From: Longibacter salinarum
Lineage (GTDB): Bacteria; Bacteroidota; Rhodothermia; Rhodothermales; Salinibacteraceae
Direction of reading: 5' to 3'
Assembly: GCF_002554795.1 (NCBI RefSeq)
Contig: NZ_PDEQ01000004.1
Location: 1-64,000, forward strand
Length of the DNA stretch: 64,000 bases
A program made the position numbers and the translations under genes. Positions 17,286 to 26,205 of this stretch are shown here, in pieces (within the stretch, counting starts at the first letter, position 1; each line of letters begins with the position of its first letter). The notes beneath the pieces are model-generated. The model had not been told where the DNA came from. It saw nothing but the letters and a program-made list of their open reading frames with translations, and searched no databases.

Positions 17286-17870
17286 CTATCCCAGAAAGTC
17301 TCGCAGCCATCCCCGCATCTCCTTGATCCCGCGTCCGGACTTCGAAGACGTGAGAATAATTGGAACGGACCGTCCGACCTCCTCCAGACGTTTCTCCAGA
17401 CGCTGGACCGTTTTAAAGCGCTCGTTTCCAGAGAGCTTGTCAGCCTTCGTTAAAGCGATGAGATACGGCACATCACTCCCCCGCATGAAGTCGATCAGGT
17501 CCTCGTCCTGCTCCATCGGAGGATGCCGGCTATCGATCAGGTGAACGACCGCACGCAGCGTCTGCCGTTCGTCTAGATACTGCTCGATCAGGTTTGCCCA
17601 TTTCTCCCGCATGCTCTTCGAGACGCGGGCGTAGCCGTATCCCGGTAGGTCGACGAAGTAGTACTTCCCATCGATGAGAAAGAAATTGAACTCCGTCGTC
17701 TTGCCGGGGCGCTTGCTGACGTACGCAAGCTTTTTGCGGCTCATCACTGCGTTCAGCATCGAGCTTTTCCCAACATTGGACCGACCAACGAAGGCAATCT
17801 CTGGGCGGCCGTCGCGAGGCAATTGCTTCCACGAAACAACCCCTTTCGTAAATTCTGCTTTGTCAAACAT
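17286..17870 (-). CDS. engB: Ribosome biogenesis GTPase EngB/YsxC
   Basis: 194 residues, a TRAFAC-class GTPase required for large ribosomal subunit assembly. G1 GRSNVGKSSML, G2 GKTTEFNFF, G3 VDLPGYGYA, G4 LTKADKL and G5 TSSKSGRG are all intact. The start MFDKAEFTKGV at 17870 matches the common EngB N-terminus and length (about 195-210); the frame is open for another 114 codons upstream through the terminator of sucD, which is clearly not coding. It lies downstream of sucD but is separated by that terminator. Confidence 0.95.
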   Translation of the reverse strand: MFDKAEFTKGVVSWKQLPRDGRPEIAFVGRSNVGKSSMLNAVMSRKKLAYVSKRPGKTTEFNFFLIDGKYYFVDLPGYGYARVSKSMREKWANLIEQYLDERQTLRAVVHLIDSRHPPMEQDEDLIDFMRGSDVPYLIALTKADKLSGNERFKTVQRLEKRLEEVGRSVPIILTSSKSGRGIKEMRGWLRDFLG

Positions 17871-17944
17871 GATGTAATGCGAAGGGCTAAATGCGGAAGG
17901 CGAAATGGAAGTGCGAACGCTTCGGTATGCGGAGGCGAGCCGAT

Positions 17945-17983
17945 AAAAAAGCGCCGCGCTTCCGTTTCCGGAGACGCGGCGCC
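17945..17983 (-). terminator. Intrinsic terminator after sucD
   Basis: On the minus strand stem GGCGCCGCG/CGCGGCGC is followed by six Ts. It lies 50 bases past the sucD stop codon and 75 bases ahead of the engB start. Confidence 0.9.
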
Positions 17984-18033
17984 ACTGTCTGTCGGGGTCG
18001 GGAGCGGAGGGCAAACGTTCTCCGCTGGTTGAC

Positions 18034-18903
18034 CTACCCGATCGTCTCTTTGACCGTTTCGCCGATGAGCGCCGGGTTTTTGACGACCGTTGCGCCCGCT
18101 TCTTCGAGCGCGGCGAACTTGGCTTCTGCCGTTCCTGAGCCCCCGGACACAATCGCGCCCGCGTGACCCATGCGGCGCCCCGGAGGTGCCGTCTGGCCAG
18201 CGATGAAGCCAAAGACCGGCTTGGTCATGTGTTCTTTGATGAAGGCCGCGGCTTCCTCCTCCGCCGAGCCTCCAATTTCACCGATCATCACGACGGCGTC
18301 CGTGTCGTCGTCAGCTTCGAACAGCTTGAGGACATCGATGAAGCGCGTGCCGATGACGGGATCACCGCCGATGCCAACCGCCGTGCTCTGGCCGTAGCCG
18401 GCGCGCGTAAGCTGGTCGACCGCCTCGTACGTCAGCGTACCGGAGCGGGAGATGACACCGATGTTGCCGGGCTCAAAGATCATTGCGGGCATGATGCCGA
18501 TCTTAGCCTCTCCGGGAGTGATCACGCCCGGGCAGTTCGGACCAATGAGGTGGGCACCGGACTTCTGGACGTAGTGATACGTCGGCTTCATGTCCTTGAC
18601 CGGGATGCCCTCAGTGATGCAAATGATCACTTCGATCCCGGCTTCTGCCGCCTCCTGAATGGCGTCTGCGGCGAAGGGCGGCGGAACGAAGATAATAGAG
18701 GTATTGGCTCCCTCCTGTTTGACGGCTTCCTCCACCGTGTTGAAGACGGGGCGGTCGAGGTGCGTTTGACCACCTTTGCCAGGGGTCACGCCGGCCACGA
18801 CGTTCGTGCCGTACTCGATCATCTGCTCCGCGTGAAAGGTGCCCTCCGAGCCGGTAAAGCCCTGCACCACCAGGCGGGTGTCCTTATTGACCAGAATGCT
18901 CAT
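18034..18903 (-). CDS. sucD: Succinate--CoA ligase, alpha subunit
   Basis: 289 residues. This subunit binds CoA and carries the phospho-histidine in succinyl-CoA synthetase of the TCA cycle. CoA-binding Rossmann start [32 protein letters not shown], and the active-site His in [18 protein letters not shown] are present; length is typical. ATG 18903 gives the standard [10 protein letters not shown]-terminus. The beta subunit gene sucC is not in this window, so the two are split, as in many Bacteroidota. A 400-bp upstream gap separates it from gatA. Confidence 0.96.
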   Translation of the reverse strand: MSILVNKDTRLVVQGFTGSEGTFHAEQMIEYGTNVVAGVTPGKGGQTHLDRPVFNTVEEAVKQEGANTSIIFVPPPFAADAIQEAAEAGIEVIICITEGIPVKDMKPTYHYVQKSGAHLIGPNCPGVITPGEAKIGIMPAMIFEPGNIGVISRSGTLTYEAVDQLTRAGYGQSTAVGIGGDPVIGTRFIDVLKLFEADDDTDAVVMIGEIGGSAEEEAAAFIKEHMTKPVFGFIAGQTAPPGRRMGHAGAIVSGGSGTAEAKFAALEEAGATVVKNPALIGETVKETIG

Positions 18904-19306
18904 GCGTAGACGAGGCTGCTTTGAGTTGGCGTGTCGTGCTCGATATCGGATTGGCGCTCTCGCGCAGGCGCTCATGCCCGCGAATCGCCCGATTGTTCGA
19001 ACGACGAGCGGCGCCTGCGCCCTCCACGGTGTCGATGGTACGGTGCACACCGCGCAACCGCAAAATCTCCGGCATTTCTTCGTCCGCGAGACGGCGCTGC
19101 GGCGTTTGGCGTAGCAACGGTAGAACGTAGCCCGGGCGCATGTCGATGCTCTGGCGAACCAACGGCGATACGCGGCGGGCGCATTGCGATGCGCCCTTAC
19201 GGGACCTGGCTTTCCACGCTTGCGGCCAACCATCTCTCCGTTTCTACCGTCCACACCTTCACACTTCCATACCTTCAGACGTCCCCATCCCCCCGCACCT
19301 CACCGC
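18904..19306. other. 403-bp gap between gatA and sucD
   Basis: Reading frames of about 60-130 codons exist in several directions but none resembles a protein. The end next to gatA holds a degenerate octamer array (19248-19282). The sucD promoter must lie here. Confidence 0.5.
19248..19282. repeat. Degenerate octamer repeat downstream of gatA
   Basis: Consecutive CACACCTT, CACACTTC, CATACCTT, CAGAC units relate to the TTTCACAC array after murF. It lies 25 bases beyond the gatA stop codon. Confidence 0.5.
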
Positions 19307-20875
19307 TCATCCCTCATTGATTCGTTCGACGGCTTGGCCGACCTGAAGGAGTAGGGACTCGTCGAAGTGGCGGCCGATCACTTGCATGCCAACAGGTAGG
19401 TTCGGCTCGGAGGGGTGCCGCCCGATGGGAACGGAGAGGGATGGGACGCCGGCCAGACTCGCGGGCACCGTAAACACATCGCTGAGATACATGGACAGCG
19501 GGTCGTCCGTTTTCTCGCCGAGACGAAATGGCGGCGTCGGGGTCGTCGGTGCAATCAGAACGTCACACGACTCGAACGCTCGATCGAAGTCATGACGGAT
19601 GAGCGTCCGCACGCGCTGTGCTTTCTCGTAGTACTTGTCGTAGTAGCCCTCGGACAGGACATACGTCCCGAGCATGATGCGACGCTTGACCTCTTCGCCA
19701 AAGCCCTCCGTTCGCGACCGCGTGTACAGGGCGTCCAGTGTCGAGTTCGTATCCTTAAGTTGGGTCGCGATCCGCTCCGCGCGCTGCGCATTGCCATTTC
19801 GCTCGGCCTCCTGCTTTGCTTCTTTGAGCTCCGCTCGCTGTTCCTGAAGCACCTCGACGGTGTCCTCCTCGGAGGCCCGATGACCGTAGCGGATGCCGTC
19901 GTAGCGAGCCAGATTGCTTGACGCCTCCGCTGTTGCCAGGAGGTAATACGTTGCAACGCCATGCTCAGTATGCGGCAGCGACACCTCATGGACGACGGCT
20001 CCATCATCTTCGAGTGCCTCGACCTGCGCACGGACCATCCGATCGATATCCGGGTCGATGCCCTCGGCAAAGTACTCTTTCGGAATACCGACGCGAAGCC
20101 CCGAGACGGTATCTCCCACCGTCACATCGAGCGCTTCGAGGTAGTCCGGCACATCGACGGGCGCACTCGTGCTATCGGACGCGTCTTCCCCGGCAATGAT
20201 GTTCAACACGGTGGCGATGTCTTCCACCGAGCGCGCCATCGGACCGATCGTGTCAAGCGACGAGGCGTACGCGACGAGGCCCGAGCGGCTGACCCGTCCA
20301 TACGTCGGCTTCAGCCCGACCGTCCCGCAAAACGCGGAGGGCTGCCGGATCGAGCCGCCGGTATCGGACCCGAGCGCAATGTGGCAAAAGCCGGCTGCGA
20401 CCGCTGTAGCGGATCCCCCCGACGAGCCCCCCGGCACAAATTCTGTATCGTGTGGATGCCGAACAGGACCAAAATGGGATGTCTCATTCGACGACCCCAT
20501 GCCGAACTCGTCGCAATTCGCCTTCCCGATAAAGATCGCTCCGGCTTCCCGTAATCGCTCAATGACCGTCGCATCGTAGAGCGAGGAAAAGTTCGCAAGC
20601 ATCTTGGACCCAGCGGTCACCTGCTGGCCCCGGATGCAGATATTGTCTTTTACGGCGAGGACGAGACCGGACAGAGGACGCGCATTTCCGCGCTCACGCT
20701 GGCTGTCCAGGTAGCGCGCATGGTTGAGCGCTCCGTCCCGATCCACGGTCAGCAGAGCGTTCAATTCCTCATTCCTCTCATCGATGCGCTGCAAAAAGGA
20801 AGAGACCAGCTCTTCGCAACTGGTCTCTCCTTGCTCAATCGCCCGGTGGGCTTCAGCAAACGTCGGCATGTTCAT
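19307..20875 (-). CDS. gatA: Glutamyl-tRNA(Gln)/aspartyl-tRNA(Asn) amidotransferase subunit A
   Basis: 522 residues, the glutaminase subunit of the GatCAB complex that amidates mischarged tRNA. The amidase-signature triad is visible: Lys in LAVKDNICIRG, cis-Ser in GGSSGGSATAV and nucleophile Ser in GSDTGGSIRQP; IAPTTPTPPF and FTVPASLAGVPSLSVPIG follow. Most GatA proteins have about 485 residues; this one carries an extra charged, predicted coiled-coil stretch of about 45 residues (roughly 332-378) just before LYTRSRTEGFGEEVKRRI. gatB and gatC are not adjacent. tatA lies 96 bp upstream on the same strand. Confidence 0.95.
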   Translation of the reverse strand: MNMPTFAEAHRAIEQGETSCEELVSSFLQRIDERNEELNALLTVDRDGALNHARYLDSQRERGNARPLSGLVLAVKDNICIRGQQVTAGSKMLANFSSLYDATVIERLREAGAIFIGKANCDEFGMGSSNETSHFGPVRHPHDTEFVPGGSSGGSATAVAAGFCHIALGSDTGGSIRQPSAFCGTVGLKPTYGRVSRSGLVAYASSLDTIGPMARSVEDIATVLNIIAGEDASDSTSAPVDVPDYLEALDVTVGDTVSGLRVGIPKEYFAEGIDPDIDRMVRAQVEALEDDGAVVHEVSLPHTEHGVATYYLLATAEASSNLARYDGIRYGHRASEEDTVEVLQEQRAELKEAKQEAERNGNAQRAERIATQLKDTNSTLDALYTRSRTEGFGEEVKRRIMLGTYVLSEGYYDKYYEKAQRVRTLIRHDFDRAFESCDVLIAPTTPTPPFRLGEKTDDPLSMYLSDVFTVPASLAGVPSLSVPIGRHPSEPNLPVGMQVIGRHFDESLLLQVGQAVERINEG

Positions 20876-20971
20876 CGTACAACGGGGAAGAATCGCTGCG
20901 GGAAAGGATCGAGGCGAAGCGTCGAACGAAGACGTACATGGCAGTAGCCACGTGGATTACCACCGCGCGAG

Positions 20972-21295
20972 CTACTTGGACTCGGAAGCTGCGTCGTCGC
21001 CGGGATTGTCCGCGCGGGCGGGCTCCGGCGGAGCGTCGTCCGTCGACTCACGTGCGACCGGCTCTTGCTGCTGCTGACGAGCCTGCGGCGCTCCCTGTTG
21101 CGGCGGGCGCGGCTGATCGATCTGGCGTCGCTGGTCCTCTGCCTGCAACTCGCGAGAAATCTCATTCGTCGCATCCTTGAATTCACGGATGCCCTTACCG
21201 ATGCCCCGAGCGATTTCGGGAATCTTGTTCGCCCCGAATATCAACAGGACGACGAGGAAGATAAGAAAGAGTTCTAGAGGGCCGGGAGTACCCAT
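20972..21295 (-). CDS. tatA: Sec-independent translocase component TatA/E
   Basis: 107 residues. A single N-terminal membrane helix (ELFLIFLVVLLIFGA), then the conserved hinge and amphipathic helix NKIPEIARGIGKGIREFKDA, then a low-complexity Gln/Pro/Glu-rich tail. TatA oligomerises to form the pore for folded, twin-arginine-signal proteins. The start MGTPGPLELF at 21295 fits the short periplasmic N-terminus of the family; residues further upstream in frame are not conserved. No tatC is adjacent. Confidence 0.93.
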   Translation of the reverse strand: MGTPGPLELFLIFLVVLLIFGANKIPEIARGIGKGIREFKDATNEISRELQAEDQRRQIDQPRPPQQGAPQARQQQQEPVARESTDDAPPEPARADNPGDDAASESK

Positions 21296-21652
21296 GGTAA
21301 AGCGGGGTATGTGATGGTTCGTTCTCGTCGCGAAGCCGCAACGGTGGTCGTACTCACTGCACCTTCGGCAGTTCGCACCACGTGCGTGAATGGATAGCGA
21401 ACGCCAACCGCGCCACGATCGAATATGCTCCGACCTGGCTGACCTGGCCTCGCCACTACAGTTCCTACAATCGATCAGCGGCGGATCTGATTCATACGCT
21501 TTCTCGAATCCCATCTCAACGCCGGTCGGCCCCATCAAGCATTTCTCGTGAGACGAAACCGCCTGCCCGTCGATTCGGTTACGCAGGCACGAGATCTGAA
21601 CCGTCTATACCGCGCTCAGATCGCCCTCTTTTTGACCTGACTAACGCCCTGC
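21296..21652. other. 357-bp divergent gap between tatA and add, nothing recognised
   Basis: No repeat, hairpin with T-run or RNA signature was seen. It must hold the tatA and add promoters. Confidence 0.45.
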
Positions 21653-22711
21653 ATGACTCTTACCCGCGACGATATTCTGGACTGGCCGAAAGCCGAACTT
21701 CACTGCCACCTGGACGGCTCTCTTCGCCTCGACACGATGATTGACATCGCGGAGAAGGAGGGCAAAATGCAGGTTTTACCCAGTGACACGGTCGAGGGCC
21801 TGAAGGAAATCCTCCGTGAGGTCGACAATTCGGAGACGTTGGAGGCATATCTAGCCTGGTTCCGATACACCATTCCCCTCCTGCAGACGAAAGAGGCGCT
21901 GTACCGTTGCACGTACGAGTTGGCAGAGGATAATGCGAAAGAGAACGTACGGCACCTCGAACTCCGGTACGCTCCGATCCTCCACACCGAGGAAGGGCTA
22001 TCGCTGGAAGAGGTCAATGAGACGGTCCTGCAGGCGTTGAAAGACGCAGAGCGCGACCTCGACATCAATACCGGCCTCATCATCTGCGGCCTGCGCGATC
22101 GGTATGAGAGCGCGTCGATGCGCCAGGCTGAACTCGCAGCCGAATACCGCCACCGCGGCGTCGTCGCGTTCGACCTGGCAGGCGGCGAGGCTGGAAACCC
22201 GCCCAAGGGCCACCTGCATGCCTTTTATCACGCGCGAAACCACCTGCTCAACCTGACAGTCCACGCCGGTGAATCCTGGGGGCCGGACTCGATCCGGCAG
22301 GCCCTTTTCTACTGCGGTGCACACCGTATTGGCCACGGAATATCTCTTCAGGAGGACCCTGAGCTGATGCAGTATTTTGCCGACCATCGCATCCCTCTTG
22401 AAATGTGCCCGACGTCGAACGTGCAGACGCACGTGGTCCCGAGCCTGGAGGCGCATCCGATCACGACGTACGTCAAGAACGGCGTGCCCGTAACGGTCAA
22501 CACCGATAACAGACTCTTCAGCCGGACATCGGTCACCGACGAACTGTGGAGCGTTTACCAGTACTGCGACATTGATGCGGAGGAACTCCGGGAAGTGGCC
22601 ATCAATGGCTTTCGGTATGCCTTTATCCGACGCGATGAAAAACAGGCGTTGCTACGATCTGTGATCGATGATTTCCCTCTCGCTCCAAGTGACGAAACAC
22701 CGGTCTGGTAA
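21653..22711 (+). CDS. add: Adenosine deaminase
   Basis: 352 residues of the TIM-barrel metallohydrolase family. Zinc-binding HCHLDGSL is at 17-24, the HAGES motif near 203 and GAHRIGHGISL near 222 carry His and catalytic residues, SNVQTHVV and NTDNRLFS give the late Asp. The enzyme deaminates adenosine to inosine in purine salvage. The GTP/AMP deaminase-specific extensions are absent and length fits Add. It begins a likely operon with aroA (48-bp gap) and the secreted amidohydrolase (80-bp gap). Confidence 0.92.
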   Translation: MTLTRDDILDWPKAELHCHLDGSLRLDTMIDIAEKEGKMQVLPSDTVEGLKEILREVDNSETLEAYLAWFRYTIPLLQTKEALYRCTYELAEDNAKENVRHLELRYAPILHTEEGLSLEEVNETVLQALKDAERDLDINTGLIICGLRDRYESASMRQAELAAEYRHRGVVAFDLAGGEAGNPPKGHLHAFYHARNHLLNLTVHAGESWGPDSIRQALFYCGAHRIGHGISLQEDPELMQYFADHRIPLEMCPTSNVQTHVVPSLEAHPITTYVKNGVPVTVNTDNRLFSRTSVTDELWSVYQYCDIDAEELREVAINGFRYAFIRRDEKQALLRSVIDDFPLAPSDETPVW

Positions 22712-22759
22712 CGGGTCCACGCACGTCTCGCTTGCCCCCTTCCCACCCTTCGTGAGTCC

Positions 22760-24055
22760 ATGACGCAGATCCTCCCAACCGCCGTCTCTCTCCACGGCTC
22801 GGTATCCATCCCCGCCGACAAATCGATCTCCCACCGTTCGGCGATGCTCTCGGCGCTCGCGGACGGCACGTCCCGAATCCGCAACTTCCCGCGATCAGCG
22901 GACCCCCTGTCGACGCTGCGGGTCCTTCGCGGCCTGGGCGTATCGATCCATCGCGACAACGACGATGTTCTCGTCGTCGAGGGTGTCGGTATCGACGGAC
23001 TGCGCCCCCCCGACGCGCCGCTCGACTGCGGAAACTCCGGGACGACGATGCGCCTCATGTCCGGAATCCTCGCAGGCCAGCCATTCGGCAGCGTTCTGAC
23101 GGGCGATGAATCGCTCCAGATGCGGCCGATGAAACGAATCGCAGACCCGCTGCGAGCGATGGGCGGCCGCGTGACGCTTGTAGATGGCCATGCGCCCATC
23201 CGTCTCCGTCCGGCGCCCGAAGGCGGTCTCAAGGGCACGAAGTACCGGCTACCCGTGGCATCGGCCCAGGTGAAGTCATGCGTCCTTCTCGCCGGGCTTT
23301 ACGCACGTGGCCGGACGACCGTCATTGAGCCCACGCGCTGCCGTGATCACACGGAACGAATGCTCGGGCTGGAAACACACGAAGTCGGGGGCGAACGGGA
23401 GATTTACGTCGATGGCGGCCACCGTATCGAACCTGGAACGTGGACGGTCCCGGGTGACTTCTCCGGCGCCGCATTCTTCATTGTCGCGGCGACGATTACA
23501 CCGGGCAGTGAGATTCTAATCGAGAACGTCGGCCTAAACCCATCCCGAACGGCGCTAATCGACGTGCTTCGAGAGATGGGCGCAGACATCCGAATCGAAA
23601 ATGAACGAGCCGAAGGAAGCGAGCCCATTGGCGACATCCTCGTGTCCTCTGCCCCGCTTCATGGCGTAGAGGTCGGCGGCCGCGTAATTCCAAACTTGAT
23701 CGACGAGGTCCCCGTCCTGGCCGTTGCGGCCGCGTGCGCAGAGGGGCAAACCGTCATTCGGGACGCAGAAGAGTTGCGCGTCAAGGAAACCGATCGCCTT
23801 CACGCCATCACGGAGAACCTCCGGGCCATGGGCGCGGAAATCGACGAGCGCCCAGATGGCCTCGACATCGAAGGAAACGGGCCGAACCTCCTTGGCACGA
23901 CGGTGCGAAGCTTTGACGATCACCGCATTGCGATGGCCATGGGCGTTGCAGCCTGCGTCGCCCACGGTCCGACGCAAGTCGTCGACGCGAAGTGCGCACG
24001 CGTATCGTTTCCCGGGTTCTGGGACGAACTGGATCGTCTCGCGAAGCCACGGTAA
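22760..24055 (+). CDS. aroA: 3-phosphoshikimate 1-carboxyvinyltransferase (EPSP synthase)
   Basis: 431 residues, joining shikimate-3-phosphate and phosphoenolpyruvate in the chorismate pathway. Family motifs occur in order: PADKSISHRSAML (16-28 region), LDCGNSGTTMRLM, SAQVKSCVLLAGL, GDFSGAAFF, LIDEVPVLAVAAA with the catalytic Asp, RVKETDRLHAI with Lys/Glu, and DDHRIAMAMGVA. The LDCGNSGTTMRLMSG segment fits the class with GNSGTTMR rather than GNAGTAMR, seen in the glyphosate-tolerant class II enzymes; that subclass call is tentative. Confidence 0.95.
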   Translation: MTQILPTAVSLHGSVSIPADKSISHRSAMLSALADGTSRIRNFPRSADPLSTLRVLRGLGVSIHRDNDDVLVVEGVGIDGLRPPDAPLDCGNSGTTMRLMSGILAGQPFGSVLTGDESLQMRPMKRIADPLRAMGGRVTLVDGHAPIRLRPAPEGGLKGTKYRLPVASAQVKSCVLLAGLYARGRTTVIEPTRCRDHTERMLGLETHEVGGEREIYVDGGHRIEPGTWTVPGDFSGAAFFIVAATITPGSEILIENVGLNPSRTALIDVLREMGADIRIENERAEGSEPIGDILVSSAPLHGVEVGGRVIPNLIDEVPVLAVAAACAEGQTVIRDAEELRVKETDRLHAITENLRAMGAEIDERPDGLDIEGNGPNLLGTTVRSFDDHRIAMAMGVAACVAHGPTQVVDAKCARVSFPGFWDELDRLAKPR

Positions 24056-24135
24056 GTTAGAGCCTACATGTGGACGGATCCTTTACGCCACGCCCGCCCG
24101 GCCCCCCTGCCTTTTCTGACTTGCCTACTCCCTCC

Positions 24136-25716
24136 ATGCATCGTGCATATCTTCGTCTGTTCGGGCTCCTTCTGGTCGCCCTTTGTGTCACGCTCCCCTC
24201 TGCGCCGGTTCTCGCTCAGGAAACGCCTCCCGCCGCCCCCGACCGCACCGAAGGAGATGGCCCCTACGACCGCCTCATCCTTCGAGGCGCCACGCTGATC
24301 GACGGTACGGGCGCGCCTCCGATCGGCCCAGTCGATATTGTCGTTGAGGATGACCGTATCACCGAGATCCGCAGTGTGGGGTACCCGGGCGTTCCCATCG
24401 ACAAGAGTGAGCGTCCAGCTCCCGGTGACCGAGAAATCGACCTGTCCGGCCACTACATCCTGCCGGGGTTCGTCGACATGCATGCTCACCTCGGAGGCAT
24501 CAGTCAGGGAACGACGGCCGAATACGTCCTCAAGCTCTGGATGGCCCACGGCATTACGACGGTGCGAGAGCCTGGAAGCTTCAACGGGATGGACTGGACC
24601 TTCGAGCACCGAGAGCGGAGCGCCGCCAACGATATCGTCGCCCCCCGGATCGTAGCCTACGTCGGCTTCGGAATGGGCGAAGATCAGCCTCCAACCACGC
24701 CTGAGGCCGCACGCTCCTGGGTGCAAAGCGTGAAGGAGCGCGGCGCGGAGGGTATCAAATTTTTCGGTGCCGCGCCGAACGTCATGAAGGCCGCCCTCGA
24801 CGAGGCAAAGGAACAGGGCCTTGGCACAGCCATGCACCATGCTCAACTGAACGTGACGCGCGTCGACGCACTCACGTCGGCTAGCTGGGGGCTCACGACG
24901 ATGGAGCACTGGTATGGCCTACCGGAAGCGCTCTTCACCGACCGGGTCATCCAGGATTATCCGCCCGACTACAACTACAACAACGAGCAGCACCGATTTG
25001 GCGAGGCGGGCCGACTCTGGAAACAGGCCGCAGCCCCGGGCAGCGACCACTGGAACGCGGTCATGGATTCGCTCATCACCCTCGACTTCACGATGGTCCC
25101 GACGCTCACAATCTACGAAGCCAGTCGAGACCTGATGCGCGCCCGTCATGCCCCCTGGCACGACGAGTATACGCTGCCATCCCTCTGGGAATTCTACCAG
25201 CCCAGCCGCCGCGCCCACGGCTCCTACTGGTTCCACTGGACGACGCAGCACGAGATCGACTGGAAGGAGAATTACCGTTTGTGGATGACCTTCCTGAACG
25301 AATACAAAAACCGTGGAGGACGTATTGTGACCGGCTCCGATAGCGGCTACATCTACAAGCTCTATGGCTTCGGCTACGTGCGCGAACTGGAGCTGCTTCA
25401 GGAGGCCGGTTTTCACCCACTGGAGGTCATTCAGGCTGCGACGCTGAACGGCGCAGAGACGCTCGGCATGGACGACGAGATTGGCTCGATCGAGGTTGGC
25501 AAGAAGGCAGACTTTGTCGTGGTCGACGAGAATCCTCTCGAGAATCTGAAAGTCCTCTACGGCATCGGGGCCTTGAAGCTGGATGACGAAACCGACGAGC
25601 CAACCCGCGTCGGAGGCGTGAAATACACAATTAAAGACGGCATCATCTACGACGCGCCTGCCCTGCTCGAGGACGTCCGGCAGATCGTCGAGGACGCGAA
25701 GGCTGCTGATGAGTAA
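24136..25716 (+). CDS. Secreted amidohydrolase family protein
   Basis: 526 residues with a clear signal peptide ending PSAPVLAQ, so it is exported. The mature part is an amidohydrolase: N-terminal beta-sandwich (LILRGATLIDGTGAPP), zinc motif DMHAHLGG, MHHAQLN and TTMEHWYG supplying His, late Asp in GSDSGYIYKLYG, and the return of the sandwich GSIEVGKKADFVVVDENP. Related secreted enzymes act on peptides such as Xaa-Pro or on cyclic amides; the substrate is not identifiable. A GTG at 24070 in frame would precede the signal peptide by 22 residues and is rejected. It ends a likely add-aroA operon with a strong terminator. Confidence 0.88.
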   Translation: MHRAYLRLFGLLLVALCVTLPSAPVLAQETPPAAPDRTEGDGPYDRLILRGATLIDGTGAPPIGPVDIVVEDDRITEIRSVGYPGVPIDKSERPAPGDREIDLSGHYILPGFVDMHAHLGGISQGTTAEYVLKLWMAHGITTVREPGSFNGMDWTFEHRERSAANDIVAPRIVAYVGFGMGEDQPPTTPEAARSWVQSVKERGAEGIKFFGAAPNVMKAALDEAKEQGLGTAMHHAQLNVTRVDALTSASWGLTTMEHWYGLPEALFTDRVIQDYPPDYNYNNEQHRFGEAGRLWKQAAAPGSDHWNAVMDSLITLDFTMVPTLTIYEASRDLMRARHAPWHDEYTLPSLWEFYQPSRRAHGSYWFHWTTQHEIDWKENYRLWMTFLNEYKNRGGRIVTGSDSGYIYKLYGFGYVRELELLQEAGFHPLEVIQAATLNGAETLGMDDEIGSIEVGKKADFVVVDENPLENLKVLYGIGALKLDDETDEPTRVGGVKYTIKDGIIYDAPALLEDVRQIVEDAKAADE

Positions 25717-25744
25717 CATCGGACGTGCCACGGTAAGCACACAA

Positions 25745-25783
25745 GCGCCCCGGACCGGTGTACCCGGATCGGGGCGCTTTTTT
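25745..25783 (+). terminator. Intrinsic terminator after the amidohydrolase gene
   Basis: Stem GCGCCCCG/CGGGGCGC with a 17-base loop followed by six Ts, 28 bases after the stop codon. Confidence 0.92.
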
Positions 25784-25797
25784 AGTGGCGGCCGAGT

Positions 25798-26169
25798 TTA
25801 CGCGTCCTCCAGTCCATCATCGAGAAAGTCGCGAGCCGGCGGCAAGTGCTCCGCCGGTACCCAGCGGTGCGTGTCCATAACAACGCTGCCATCCGTATCG
25901 AAGGCCACCTCCTCACTACGAAGCCGCTCCTCCATCACCGTCGGCGTCTCGAAAAATCGTGCGCCCGTCAGTTCGCCGTTTCGGTTCACGACGCGGTGAC
26001 AGGGAAGGTCGCTTCCGACCGCAGCGTTCATCGCCCACCCGACGGTCCGCGCCGCCGCTCGGGTGCCAACGTATTCCGCAATGTCGCCGTACGTCGCGAC
26101 GCGTCCAACGGGAATTTTGGCTACAACGTGCCAGACGCGTTCGTAGAAGGAGGACCGGGAAGTAGACAA
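25798..26169 (-). CDS. MGMT-family DNA alkyl repair protein, single domain
   Basis: 123 residues covering only the C-terminal DNA-binding/active-site domain of O6-alkylguanine-DNA alkyltransferases. The helix-turn-helix with Arg finger (ATYGDIAEYVGTRAAARTVGWAM) and the active-site motif PCHRVVN with Cys57 are intact, followed by GELTGARFF. Alkyltransferase-like (ATL) proteins of this length usually have Trp in place of the Cys; keeping PCHR suggests either real methyl transfer or recruitment of excision repair. The N-terminal Ada/Ogt domain is absent. Single gene, converging on the amidohydrolase terminator. Confidence 0.88.
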   Translation of the reverse strand: MSTSRSSFYERVWHVVAKIPVGRVATYGDIAEYVGTRAAARTVGWAMNAAVGSDLPCHRVVNRNGELTGARFFETPTVMEERLRSEEVAFDTDGSVVMDTHRWVPAEHLPPARDFLDDGLEDA

Positions 26170-26205
26170 GGGGTAGGCGTTCTATATTGTCAATAATCGG
26201 TATTT

